A stretch of DNA of 64,000 nucleotides from the NCBI RefSeq assembly GCF_013390595.1, contig NZ_JACAWV010000016.1:62001-126000 (forward strand), written 5' to 3'. A program made the position numbers and the translations under genes. Below the pieces are notes generated by a model. It made no database searches and had not been told where the DNA came from. It saw nothing but the letters and a program-made list of their open reading frames with translations. This stretch comes from Rhizobium sp. RM (GTDB taxonomy: Bacteria > Pseudomonadota > Alphaproteobacteria > Rhizobiales > Rhizobiaceae). Below are positions 8,969-17,458 of the stretch, in pieces (position 1 is the stretch's first letter; every line of letters starts with the position of its first letter).

Positions 8969-9711
8969 ACGGCAACCTCGCGCATGGCTTTTCGCAGCGA
9001 AGACAGGCTGCGATAACCGACATCAGCCGCTGCTTCATCAAGGCGTACACCCTCGGCCTGCTTGCGCATGACATGGGCCATGCGCAATCGGCGTCGCCAT
9101 TCTGCGAAACTCATGCCGGTTTCAACACGAAATTTTCGGGTCATGGTTCGGCGGCTCATGCCCAGATTGTCTGCCCAATGATCGATGTCGAGGTCGATTG
9201 CCGGTGTTTCCGAGAGGTCACGGCACAGTCGCTGCAGCCGCTTGTCGCTTGGCATTGGCAGCGCAAAAGGGCCCTCCTGCGCGTTGGCAATCTCTTCGAG
9301 GATCAGAGCTGCCAGATGTCCGCCGCGACCGTTTTCATCGTAAAGCGTCGGTTGTTCGAGAAACGCGCCGACCGTTGCAGACAGAAGAACGGATGTGGAG
9401 ATGACACGCGTCGGTTCCCAGCGCAAAGTCAGGCCCGGCTCCGGTTCGATGTAAAGGGATTGCATGGAGACACGTCCATGCGATCGCACCGCATGAGGAA
9501 TATCCGGCGTGATGAGCAGGCCATAGCCGCTCGGGATGATGAACGAAGTGTCGGGCGTACGGGCGGTCATGAAGCCGTCGACAATTTGCAGCAATTGGCC
9601 CCGGCGGTGACTGTGCCAGCCGAAATCGACGCTCTTTTCGTAAACACGCGCCATGGCAGCCACGGGACGCGGCACGTTTTGAAGGTCGACGGCCTTCTGC
9701 GGCTGTTTCAT
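8965..9711 (-). CDS. AraC-family regulator of the siderophore locus
   Basis: AraC-type regulator with an N-terminal cupin (FGWHSHRRGQLLQIVDG, histidines typical of the fold) and a C-terminal double helix-turn-helix (DIDHWADNLGMSRRTMTRKF; DEAAADVGYRSLSSLRKA). I start it at the ATG at 9711, which has a GGAG Shine-Dalgarno, instead of a frame extension to 9795. The protein ends right after the second recognition helix (REVAV*), lacking the usual F-G-x-SP-xx-YR tail, so the second DNA-binding half is shortened. It likely activates the divergent receptor gene in response to siderophore, a common role for AraC regulators in such loci. Confidence 0.8.
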   Translation of the reverse strand: MKQPQKAVDLQNVPRPVAAMARVYEKSVDFGWHSHRRGQLLQIVDGFMTARTPDTSFIIPSGYGLLITPDIPHAVRSHGRVSMQSLYIEPEPGLTLRWEPTRVISTSVLLSATVGAFLEQPTLYDENGRGGHLAALILEEIANAQEGPFALPMPSDKRLQRLCRDLSETPAIDLDIDHWADNLGMSRRTMTRKFRVETGMSFAEWRRRLRMAHVMRKQAEGVRLDEAAADVGYRSLSSLRKAMREVAV

Positions 9712-9844
9712 TTCGTCTCCAAGTGCGACGGGATACCATGACGACAACGTTCGGCACTGCGCGCGAGCAATAGACGCAGGCTTTGAATTTTTCAAAAGGA
9801 AAAGATGGCCTGATTGGCGCAGAATCAGCGATAAGGATCAAATG

Positions 9845-9880
9845 GGTCAATTTGTGGCCCGATTGCGATCCATTTTGACC
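9845..9880. promoter_or_regulatory. Inverted GGTCAA/TTGACC in the divergent siderophore promoter region
   Basis: The intergenic region between the AraC start (9711) and the receptor start (10000) contains GGTCAA at 9845-9850 and TTGACC at 9875-9880, 24 bp apart. It may be an AraC-type operator or chance. I did not find a convincing Fur box or Irr motif. Confidence 0.25.
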
Positions 9881-9999
9881 TGACAATGGTGATAAAAAAA
9901 GTCTACTTAAGCGGCCGAAAGCGGCGGGATCAAGTGAGGCGGCGGGTAACGCCGATGTCTTTGCCCGTCTCGGCAGCACTCACATCACAGGTTCGTACA

Positions 10000-12189
10000 A
10001 TGCAACACACCGGCCTTGCAACTCGTAAGCCATCTGCTCGTCTCGCTCGGCTTCTGCTTCTGTCCTCGGGTGTTGCTCTGGGCGTGATGTCCGTTCAGGC
10101 CGGTACAGCTTTTGCGCAGGATGCAAACGGTTCCACGCAGCTTGATCCTATCGTCGTGCAGGGAAAAGCCACGGCCAAGGGTGCCCGCGTTGAACAACGT
10201 GGTTACGTGGCAAAGGACTCTGCCTCGGCAACCAAGACATCGACGCCGGTCGCGGAAACACCACAATCCATCTCCGTCATCACGCGCGGCGCCATGACCG
10301 ATCGCGCCGTGCAGACCGTGGCTGACAGCCTGCTCTATAGCTCGAACGTCAATGGCCAGCGGTATGGCAACGACCCACGCTCCGATTATTTTACGGTTCG
10401 CGGATTTGCTGCCGATCTCTATCTCGATGGGTTGAGGGTTCCGCAGATTGCCAACCAGACGGGCGGTTACGCGGGCTTTCGTGTCGAACCTTATTTCCTG
10501 AACCGCGTCGAGGTTCTACGTGGTCCGAGTTCGGCGCTGTTCGGCCAGACGAACGTTGGCGGTGTTGTCAACATGATCAGCAAAGACCCGCAGGATACGG
10601 CGGGTGGAGAGCTCTACACACGCTTCGGCAGCTTCAATCAGAAAGAGATCGGTTTCGATGCGACCGGCCCGATCGGCACCGAATCCGGTCTGAGCTACCG
10701 TCTGCAAGGTGTGCTGCGCGACAGCGATGCCATGAACGACTTCGGCAAGAATGATCGTGTCGCCATCAGCCCCACGATCAAGTGGTTGCCGGACGAGGAT
10801 ACCAGCCTGACGGTCTACGGCGCCTACATGAAGGATGATGCAGGCCAGGTGCCGTCGCTCATTCCGGCCGCCGGCAGCGTCTATTCGAACAGTCTGGGTT
10901 TGACCATCCCGCTCAGTTTCTCTGATGGCGATCCGTCGCTTGCGATCTACGACAAGGAAACGGCCTATGTCGGATATCGTCTCGAGCACGCGTTCAGCGA
11001 CGATCTGGTCCTCAGACAGAACTTCCGGTATTCGTATCTCGACGTGAACTACCAGAACCTGTTCGGAAACGGACTGTCTGCCAACCAGCGCACGCTTTCC
11101 CGTCTGGTCTATAATGCCCAGCCGACGCTGAACGCTGCGGCACTCGATACCAATCTCGAATACAAGTTTGATACAGGTCCTGTCAGCCATACGTTGCTTG
11201 GCGGTGTTGATCTGCAGTGGCAGAACCTTGTCAACGACACAGGCTCGCGGACCGGCCCGACGCTCGACCTCTTCAACCCGGTTTACAACATCGGTGTGAT
11301 CCCGGCGACGCTGACGACGCATCTTGATCAGACGCAGCGGCAAGCGGGCATCTATCTCCAGGACCAGATCGAGATCGGTGGTTTCCGTCTGACTGCCGGT
11401 GGGCGTCAGGATTTCGTCGATACGGATTCCGACAGCACGGTCATCGCCAGCGGGGCGACCACGCCGTACAGGCGCAACAACAGTTCCTTCACCGGCAGGG
11501 TTGGTGCCGCTTACGTGTTTGACAATGGCATCACGCCTTATGCGCTTTATTCAACCTCTTTTGCTCCGGTCCTCACTCTGGCCGCGACGCCACTGAAACC
11601 AACGACCGGCGAGCTGAAGGAAATTGGCGTCAAATATGCGCCGCCAGGCGAAGACTTCAGCCTGACGCTGTCCGGTTTCGAAGCGACACAGCAAAACGTC
11701 GTGAACCGCGTTGCCGGCATCTACTATCAGACCGATGAAGTGCGAGTGCGCGGCATCGAAGTCGAAGCCAACGCCACACTCTGGGATCGTGTCAATCTGA
11801 CTGCTGCCGCAAGCTGGCAGGACCCAGAGGTCACACGAAGCGAAACGGCATCGCAGGTCGGCAAAATGCCGTACACGGTTCCAAAGCAGCAGCAGTCGCT
11901 ATTTGTCAGCTATGACGTACCGATGCCGGATGCATGGGATGGAAAGCTGACACTCGGTGTCGGTGCACGCCATCTCGGCAAGACTGCTGGCGACACGGCA
12001 AACTCGTTTTTCGTTCCGGGTTATACACTGGTGGATGCCTTCGCCCGTTATGAACACGATCGTTACGCGTTCCAGCTCAACGGCTATAACCTTGGCGACA
12101 AGAACTATGTTGCCGGTTGCAACACCACCACGCAGTGCTACTACGGTCAGGGATTGACGGTGGTCGGCACGGTGAGTGTGAAATGGTAA
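10000..12189 (+). CDS. TonB-dependent ferric siderophore receptor
   Basis: Outer-membrane, TonB-gated receptor for a ferric siderophore. A signal peptide ends at GTAFA/QD, followed by a TonB-box-like stretch (LDPIVVQG), a plug domain (ETPQSISVITRGAM; VEVLRGPSSALFGQTNVGGVVN) and a 22-strand-type barrel ending in the aromatic GTVSVKW. The chosen start gives a compact signal peptide; an in-frame ATG at 9955 is also possible. The hydroxamate-type (FhuA-like) assignment rests on its neighbours (tandem FecCD permease, FhuF-like reductase). Its stop overlaps the binding-protein start. Confidence 0.88.
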   Translation: MQHTGLATRKPSARLARLLLLSSGVALGVMSVQAGTAFAQDANGSTQLDPIVVQGKATAKGARVEQRGYVAKDSASATKTSTPVAETPQSISVITRGAMTDRAVQTVADSLLYSSNVNGQRYGNDPRSDYFTVRGFAADLYLDGLRVPQIANQTGGYAGFRVEPYFLNRVEVLRGPSSALFGQTNVGGVVNMISKDPQDTAGGELYTRFGSFNQKEIGFDATGPIGTESGLSYRLQGVLRDSDAMNDFGKNDRVAISPTIKWLPDEDTSLTVYGAYMKDDAGQVPSLIPAAGSVYSNSLGLTIPLSFSDGDPSLAIYDKETAYVGYRLEHAFSDDLVLRQNFRYSYLDVNYQNLFGNGLSANQRTLSRLVYNAQPTLNAAALDTNLEYKFDTGPVSHTLLGGVDLQWQNLVNDTGSRTGPTLDLFNPVYNIGVIPATLTTHLDQTQRQAGIYLQDQIEIGGFRLTAGGRQDFVDTDSDSTVIASGATTPYRRNNSSFTGRVGAAYVFDNGITPYALYSTSFAPVLTLAATPLKPTTGELKEIGVKYAPPGEDFSLTLSGFEATQQNVVNRVAGIYYQTDEVRVRGIEVEANATLWDRVNLTAAASWQDPEVTRSETASQVGKMPYTVPKQQQSLFVSYDVPMPDAWDGKLTLGVGARHLGKTAGDTANSFFVPGYTLVDAFARYEHDRYAFQLNGYNLGDKNYVAGCNTTTQCYYGQGLTVVGTVSVKW

Positions 12190-13058
12190 CAGCCACGATC
12201 GGGAGAAGATCGTTACTGACAGGCTTGGCGGCTCTGGCCGCCATGCCGCGATTGGCTTCGGCAGCCGCACCGCCGCGTGTCGTTACGCTGGAATGGACGT
12301 CGACGGAAATCGCACTTTCGCTTGGTATTTCACCGGTCGGCTGCGCAGAGCCGTCCGGTTACCGAACCTGGGTGAACGTCGATACTGACAAGCTCGGCGC
12401 CGTTGCCGATCTCGGACGCCGGCAGCAACCGAGCCTTGAGGCCATTCGCAAGCTGCAGCCCGACCTTATCCTGTCTTCCCGTTTTCGCCACGCATCGCTG
12501 GCATCGGCGCTTGGTGATATCGCGCCGACACATCTCCTCGACGATCAGGACGATCGAGATATGCTCGCGGCCGTCTACCGCAGCGTCACTCAGGCCGGTG
12601 CGGCATTGGACCGGGCGGAGGAAGCCGCTGCCTTGCTGACAAGGTTTGACGAGGACATTGAAGGCCTGAGAACCCGGTACGCTGCCAAGATTGCCGGACA
12701 AAAACTGGTCTTGGCTCAACCGCTTCCCGGCGTTCCCCGTTTGCGCATCTTTGCGCCAAATTCCGCCGCCGTCATGTTGATGCAGAGGATCGGTTTTGTT
12801 CCCGGGTTTGATATAGCCCCTCAGCCTTTCGGCTTCACCACAATCGATCTCGAGGGATTAGCATCACTCGAGGGGCAGACTACGCTGGTCATTCTCGCTG
12901 AGGCGATACCGGAGGATCTGCGTTCAGCCCCATTGTGGCCGGTCCTTCCCATTGTCGTGCAAGATAATGTCCGGGTCACTGGCACGCAGGTCTGGCCTTT
13001 CGGTTCGACCGCTTCCTTGCAGAGACTGGTCGGTGAGATTGCCAGCCAGTTCGGCTGA
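12183..13058 (+). CDS. fhuD: FhuD-type iron-siderophore binding protein
   Basis: Periplasmic binding protein of the ferric siderophore ABC transporter. The start at 12183 overlaps the receptor stop by 7 bp. The N-terminus is a twin-arginine-like signal (GRRSLLTGLAALAAMPRLASA), as in several FhuD proteins. The body follows the class III two-lobe fold: VTLEWTSTEIALSLG, a DLGRRQQPSLEAIRKLQPDLIL block, a connecting helix near residues 130-160, then the second lobe. It should hand the siderophore to the FhuB/FhuC proteins at 6147-8968. Confidence 0.87.
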   Translation: MVTATIGRRSLLTGLAALAAMPRLASAAAPPRVVTLEWTSTEIALSLGISPVGCAEPSGYRTWVNVDTDKLGAVADLGRRQQPSLEAIRKLQPDLILSSRFRHASLASALGDIAPTHLLDDQDDRDMLAAVYRSVTQAGAALDRAEEAAALLTRFDEDIEGLRTRYAAKIAGQKLVLAQPLPGVPRLRIFAPNSAAVMLMQRIGFVPGFDIAPQPFGFTTIDLEGLASLEGQTTLVILAEAIPEDLRSAPLWPVLPIVVQDNVRVTGTQVWPFGSTASLQRLVGEIASQFG

Positions 13059-13074
13059 AGGTACTAGAAAGCCC

Positions 13075-13797
13075 ATGCGGCGGACGGACATTCTAAACCT
13101 TCTCTTCGAGCAAGCTGAGCTAACTGGCGCTCGCTCGTTTTTTCAGCGGAAGAGGCGCGAGGACCTGTCCCTCGCGGAGTGTCTGGAACCTCATCGGCTC
13201 GACGCGATACTTTCCAACTACGGTCGTCGCTTCGGCACGAATGCTTCCCGGATCGCTGTCGCCGGCGAATGGTCGAAGCGGTATTTTTTCTTCGTTGCCA
13301 GGCCGATGATTGCTGCCACGATCATGGCCGACTGGTGCGTGTCGCTCGCGCCTGAAAGGGTTGGTCTCAATGTGACCGACGATGGTGACATTATCGGCTT
13401 ACGCCTGTCGTCATTTGGCAGGCTCCATCGTGCGACATCGTCGGAAGAGCGCTTTGATTTTATCGTCAGGGACAATCTAGCACCGGTTGTTGAGGCGATT
13501 GTCGAGGTTTCTAGCCTGTCTCGCAACGTACTCTGGAGCAATGCGGGCAACCTGTTTGAAGGAACGGTACGTGGGTGCAAGGCCCAACTGCCGTCGCCGA
13601 CACCTGGCTTGACGCATGCGTTCGACTTTCTTGACCTGCCGACCCTTGCTGATGGGACCCGCAATCCTCTTTTCCGGCCGATCGTCTATCCTGTCAAAAA
13701 TGGCGAGCCGAAACGCCTGCGGCGTGTGTGCTGCATTCGATACCTGCTGGAAACGCTCGATTACTGTGCGACGTGCCCATGCCCAAGAGGCCAATAG
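13075..13797 (+). CDS. fhuF: FhuF-type siderophore-iron reductase
   Basis: Cytoplasmic [2Fe-2S] protein that reduces ferric siderophores so iron is released, 240 aa. The diagnostic cysteine pattern CC-x10-C-x2-C is complete at the C-terminus: Cys219, Cys220, Cys231, Cys234 (RRVCCIRYLLETLDYCATC). The start is the ATG at 13075, 16 bp after the binding-protein stop; a longer frame reads back into that gene and is unlikely. Last gene of the receptor-binding protein-reductase unit. Together with the minus-strand half, the locus covers uptake through iron release. Confidence 0.88.
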   Translation: MRRTDILNLLFEQAELTGARSFFQRKRREDLSLAECLEPHRLDAILSNYGRRFGTNASRIAVAGEWSKRYFFFVARPMIAATIMADWCVSLAPERVGLNVTDDGDIIGLRLSSFGRLHRATSSEERFDFIVRDNLAPVVEAIVEVSSLSRNVLWSNAGNLFEGTVRGCKAQLPSPTPGLTHAFDFLDLPTLADGTRNPLFRPIVYPVKNGEPKRLRRVCCIRYLLETLDYCATCPCPRGQ

Positions 13798-13960
13798 TTC
13801 GGCCGTTAGTCCCTTGAAATACAGGCTTTTCGGGTCTCGCCTGTCAACGGGTTTTCGTTGAATCCCTCGCCTCCTCTGCAAAAGACGGGCTATTTTCGCA
13901 CGGCCGCAGCCAAGATTTCCGCTGCCCGTACGGTCCACTACAGACGAACTCACTTTCCCG

Positions 13961-13989
13961 GTTGACAGCGTCAACTCGTCCGATATTCT
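13961..13989 (+). promoter_or_regulatory. Candidate sigma70-type promoter with operator-like palindrome
   Basis: TTGACA (13962-13967) and TATTCT (13984-13989) are spaced by 16 bp, upstream of the binding-protein gene at 14044. The -35 element lies inside a perfect inverted repeat, GTTGAC-AGC-GTCAAC (13961-13975), which is well placed for repressor binding. Confidence 0.45.
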
Positions 13990-14003
13990 ATTATAAAGAC
14001 TTA

Positions 14004-14019
14004 TATAACATAATAATGG
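14004..14019 (+). promoter_or_regulatory. Candidate IclR-regulator site, copy 1
   Basis: TATAACATAATAATGG, 24 bp before the start codon at 14044, matches 13 of 16 positions of TATTACATAACTATGG at 20075-20090 in the IclR gene's own promoter region. This makes it a candidate operator of that regulator. Confidence 0.45.
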
Positions 14020-14043
14020 AACAAAAAATAACGGGAGCATGAG

Positions 14044-15570
14044 ATGAAGACTCTTTTAGCACTTCTTGTCGGTACTGCCCTGGTTGGCCTGCCGACCGCA
14101 CTGATGGCTCAGGAAAAGGGTGGGGTGATCAACGTCGCGACCATCGGCGAACCTCCGACCCTCGATCCGATGTCTTCCACCGCCGATCTGGTTGGCATCG
14201 TTACCCAGCATATTTTCGAAACGCTTTATACGTTTGACGGCAAATGGAACGTCACGCCGCTTCTGGCGGAAAGCCTGCCCGAGGTGAGTGCCGACGGTAA
14301 GACCTATACGATCAAACTGCGCACAGGCATCAAATTCCACGACAACAGCGACATGACCTCGGAAGACGTTGTTGCCTCGCTCACCCGTTGGACAAAGATC
14401 GCATCACGCGGCAAGCAGGTGGCCGGTTTCATCGAAACGATCACGGCCACCGATCCGGCAACCGTCAAGATCGTGCTGAAACAGCCTTATGCACCGCTGA
14501 CGTCGCTTTTTGCCTTCAACAACTCGGCCGCGATCATCATCCCGTCTGACAAGCAGGATGAGCCGATGAAGGAATTCATCGGCACTGGTCCTTACATGCT
14601 GAAGGAACGCAAGGCCGACCAGTACATCCAGCTAACGCGCTTCGATGGCTACAAGCCGCGCGATGGCGAAAGTGACGGTTATGGCGGCGCCCGCCATCAG
14701 TATCTCGACGAAATCCGTTTCGTTCCGGTGCCTGATGCCAATACCCGTGTTGAAGCTGCCGTTTCCGGTCAATACGACTACGTCGATTCCATTCCGGTTG
14801 AATCCTTCGACAAGCTCAAGGGATCGAGCGCATCGCAGCCGGTCATTCTGAAGCCTTTCGGTTATCCGGTCTTCGTGTTCAACACCAAGGAAGGCGTCGC
14901 CCACAATGTCGAGATCCGCAAGGCAATCCGCCAGTCGCTGAGCATGGAAGACATGCTGGCTGCTGCCTTCGGCAGCACGGATTTCTACGCGCTGGACGGT
15001 GATATCTATCCGAAGCCCTATGCGTGGAACACCGATGCAGGTGTCGAAGGCAACTACAATGTGGCTGATCCTGAAGGTGCTGCCGAAAGCGCCAAGAAGG
15101 CTGGCTACGCCGGCGAACCGATCCGCATCCTGACAAGCCGTCAATATGAGTTCCATTACAAGATGGCACAGGTGGCGGCCGAATATCTGAAGATCGCAGG
15201 CTTTGCCGTCGATCTGCAGGTTGTCGACTGGGCAACGCTGACGCAGCGCCGTGCCGATCCCAAGCTCTGGGACATCTACATCACCCATAGCCCGTTCCTG
15301 CCGGAGCCGGCGCTGATCGGTTCGCTGTCGCCGAGTTCGCCTGGCTGGTGGGATACCCCGGCCCGCAAGGCAACGGTTGATGCCTTCACCTCGGAAGTCG
15401 ATCCGCAGAAGCGCATTGCGCTCTGGGCCGATGTCCAGAAGGCCATGTATGACGAGCTACCCTACATGAAGATCGGCGATTTCAATGCCGTGGCCGCAAA
15501 ATCCGGCAAGCTCGAGGGCGTTGATCCGGCTCCATGGCCGTACTTCTGGAACGCATCCATCAAGAAGTAA
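14044..15570 (+). CDS. Peptide/opine-type ABC transporter substrate-binding protein (family 5)
   Basis: Periplasmic solute-binding protein of the DppA/OppA type (SBP_bac_5), 508 aa. It has a Sec signal peptide (MKTLLALLVGTALVGLPTALMA) and the family block GEPPTLDPMSSTADLVGIV, then LLAESLPEVSADGKTYTIKLR and KFHDNSDMTSEDVVASLTRW. It is the first gene of a transporter whose permeases follow and whose double ATPase is encoded at 21387. The enclosed enzymes suggest an acylated or amino-containing small molecule as ligand, not a bulk peptide; that is inference. Confidence 0.9.
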   Translation: MKTLLALLVGTALVGLPTALMAQEKGGVINVATIGEPPTLDPMSSTADLVGIVTQHIFETLYTFDGKWNVTPLLAESLPEVSADGKTYTIKLRTGIKFHDNSDMTSEDVVASLTRWTKIASRGKQVAGFIETITATDPATVKIVLKQPYAPLTSLFAFNNSAAIIIPSDKQDEPMKEFIGTGPYMLKERKADQYIQLTRFDGYKPRDGESDGYGGARHQYLDEIRFVPVPDANTRVEAAVSGQYDYVDSIPVESFDKLKGSSASQPVILKPFGYPVFVFNTKEGVAHNVEIRKAIRQSLSMEDMLAAAFGSTDFYALDGDIYPKPYAWNTDAGVEGNYNVADPEGAAESAKKAGYAGEPIRILTSRQYEFHYKMAQVAAEYLKIAGFAVDLQVVDWATLTQRRADPKLWDIYITHSPFLPEPALIGSLSPSSPGWWDTPARKATVDAFTSEVDPQKRIALWADVQKAMYDELPYMKIGDFNAVAAKSGKLEGVDPAPWPYFWNASIKK

Positions 15571-15583
15571 CGCCTCGCCATGC

Positions 15584-15609
15584 GATACCGGTGTGATGGC
15601 GCCGGTATC
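15584..15609 (+). terminator. Intercistronic stem-loop after the binding-protein gene
   Basis: GATACCGG / CCGGTATC forms a perfect 8-bp stem with a 10-nt loop between the binding protein and the first permease. No U-run follows. Such elements commonly protect the abundant upstream binding-protein mRNA. Confidence 0.55.
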
Positions 15610-15647
15610 CTTCTTGCATTGTGCCTCCGGGCATAGGGACAGACCCC

Positions 15648-16589
15648 ATGATACGCTACATTCTCCAGCGCCTCGCTGGCATGATCGTCGTGATGTTCCT
15701 TGTTGTCACGATCGTCTTCGTCATCGTGCGCGTGACGCCGGGTGATCCGGCAGCAGTGATGCTCGGACCCGATGCAACGTCACAGGATATTGCCGATCTG
15801 CGCGCCAGCCTTGGCCTCGACAGGTCTCTTGGCGTTCAATATCTCTATTATATTGGCCAATTGTTGAAGGGCGATCTCGGTCAATCGATCTTTCTGAACA
15901 TGCCGGTTACGTCGGCACTGCTTGATCGGGCCGAGCCCACCTTCTTCCTCACGGTGTTTTCGCTTCTCATCGCCGGCGTGATTGCTCTGCCGATCGGAAT
16001 TTATGCAGCCTATCGTCGCGGCTCTTTTGTTGACCAGGCCGCGACCACACTTGCGATGTTGGCAGCTAGCATTCCTAGTTTCTGGCTGGGCCTCATTCTG
16101 ATGCAGGTTTTCGCTGTCCGTTTCGGTCTGTTCCCGGTCTCGGGTTATGGCGGTCCGGGCTCCAGTTTCCTTGACCGTATGTATCATCTGACCTTGCCTG
16201 CCTTCGCGCTTGGTATCGTCTCTTCCGCGTTGATCCTGCGCTTTACGCGCGCCTCGATGCTCGATGTGCTGGGTGACGATTACATCCGCACTGCACGTGC
16301 CAAAGGTCTGATCGAGCGCAAGGTGATCCTCAAACATGCCCTGAAGAACGCCCTGATCCCGATCCTGACGGTCCTCGGTCTGACAGCCGCCGTGCTGATC
16401 TCTGGCGCTGTCGTTACCGAGACCGTGTTTGGTCTGCCGGGCGTCGGCAATCTTGTCGTCTCGGCGGTGCTGCGTCGTGACTACCCTGTCATCCAGGGCG
16501 CGCTGCTGGTGATCGCCGCGCTCTACGTCCTGATCAATTTTGCGATCGACATGCTCTATCTGTTGGTCGATCCGAGGGTGCGCTACTGA
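15648..16589 (+). CDS. DppB-type ABC transporter permease
   Basis: Inner-membrane permease, 313 aa, DppB/OppB type. The start is the ATG at 15648 (MIRYILQRLAGMIVVMFLVV, the usual N-terminal membrane helix). It shows the family block RVTPGDPAAVMLGPDAT and the ATPase-coupling EAA loop around DYIRTARAKGLIERKVILKHALKNALIP. It ends in VDPRVRY, typical of DppB, and its stop overlaps the next start by 1 bp (TGATG). Confidence 0.92.
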   Translation: MIRYILQRLAGMIVVMFLVVTIVFVIVRVTPGDPAAVMLGPDATSQDIADLRASLGLDRSLGVQYLYYIGQLLKGDLGQSIFLNMPVTSALLDRAEPTFFLTVFSLLIAGVIALPIGIYAAYRRGSFVDQAATTLAMLAASIPSFWLGLILMQVFAVRFGLFPVSGYGGPGSSFLDRMYHLTLPAFALGIVSSALILRFTRASMLDVLGDDYIRTARAKGLIERKVILKHALKNALIPILTVLGLTAAVLISGAVVTETVFGLPGVGNLVVSAVLRRDYPVIQGALLVIAALYVLINFAIDMLYLLVDPRVRY

Positions 16590-17458
16590 TGAGCGATATT
16601 GCGATCAAGCCGGCCGAAAGCGAGGGCCGCAAGTTCATCCGCCGCTTCCTGAAGCGCAAGACCGTTGCTTTCGGCGTTGTCGTTCTGACGATCTTCGTGC
16701 TGCTGGCGATTTTCGCGCCATGGATAGCGCCCTATTCCCCGTCCAAACTTTCGATCGTGAACCGGCTGAAGCCGCCGAGTGAAATCTATTTCTTTGGTAC
16801 GGATGAGTTCGGCCGCGACGTGCTGTCCCGCACGATCTTTGCCGGCCGGCTCTCGCTCCTGGTCGGTGCCGCCGTTGTGGCGCTCTCGGCGGTCATCGGG
16901 GTGACGCTCGGCTTGCTGGCCGGGTTCTTCAAGAAGCTCGATACGCCGATCGCGCGTCTCATCGATGCCATGATGGCGTTTCCGGATATTCTTCTGGCGA
17001 TTGCCCTTGTTGCAGCACTTGGGCCGTCATTGACGACTGTCATCATTGCGCTCTCGATTGTCTATGCGCCGCGGCTTGCCCGTATCGTCCGTGCTTCGAC
17101 GCTCGTCATTCGTGAACTGCCCTATGTCGAGGCAGCACAGGCTCTGGGTATTTCCACCTTCCACATCATGACGCGCCATGTGCTGCGCAACCTGCTGTCG
17201 CCGATCATGGTGCAGGCAACCTTCCTTTTTGCCAGTGCGATGCTGGCAGAAGCCGGGCTCTCCTTCCTTGGGCTCGGTGTCAGCCCCGAAATTCCCACTT
17301 GGGGCACCATGATTGCCGCAGGCCGCCAATATATCGGCCAGGCAGACTGGATGACGCTGTTCCCCGGCGTCGCCATCATTCTCTCCGTGCTTTCGCTTCA
17401 GATGGTCGGTGACGGCCTGCGCGATATGCTCGATCCAAAACTTCGAAAGGACCTGTAA
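16589..17458 (+). CDS. DppC-type ABC transporter permease
   Basis: Second permease of the transporter, 289 aa. It has the N-terminal cytoplasmic segment RRFLKRKTVAFGVVVL, the FGTDEFGRDVLSRTIFAGRLSL block and the EAA loop PYVEAAQALGISTFHIMTRHVLRNLLSP, ending in GDGLRDMLDPKLRKDL. All are hallmarks of DppC/OppC. Its TAA is directly followed by the ATG of the amidohydrolase, with an AAAGGA ribosome site inside the permease end, so enzyme and transporter are co-expressed. Confidence 0.92.
   Translation: MSDIAIKPAESEGRKFIRRFLKRKTVAFGVVVLTIFVLLAIFAPWIAPYSPSKLSIVNRLKPPSEIYFFGTDEFGRDVLSRTIFAGRLSLLVGAAVVALSAVIGVTLGLLAGFFKKLDTPIARLIDAMMAFPDILLAIALVAALGPSLTTVIIALSIVYAPRLARIVRASTLVIRELPYVEAAQALGISTFHIMTRHVLRNLLSPIMVQATFLFASAMLAEAGLSFLGLGVSPEIPTWGTMIAAGRQYIGQADWMTLFPGVAIILSVLSLQMVGDGLRDMLDPKLRKDL

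Noticed and set aside
9712-9999. Fur or Irr box in the siderophore promoter region
   Set aside because: I found no sequence close enough to either consensus to support a call; short TGA/TCA pairs are too common to count.
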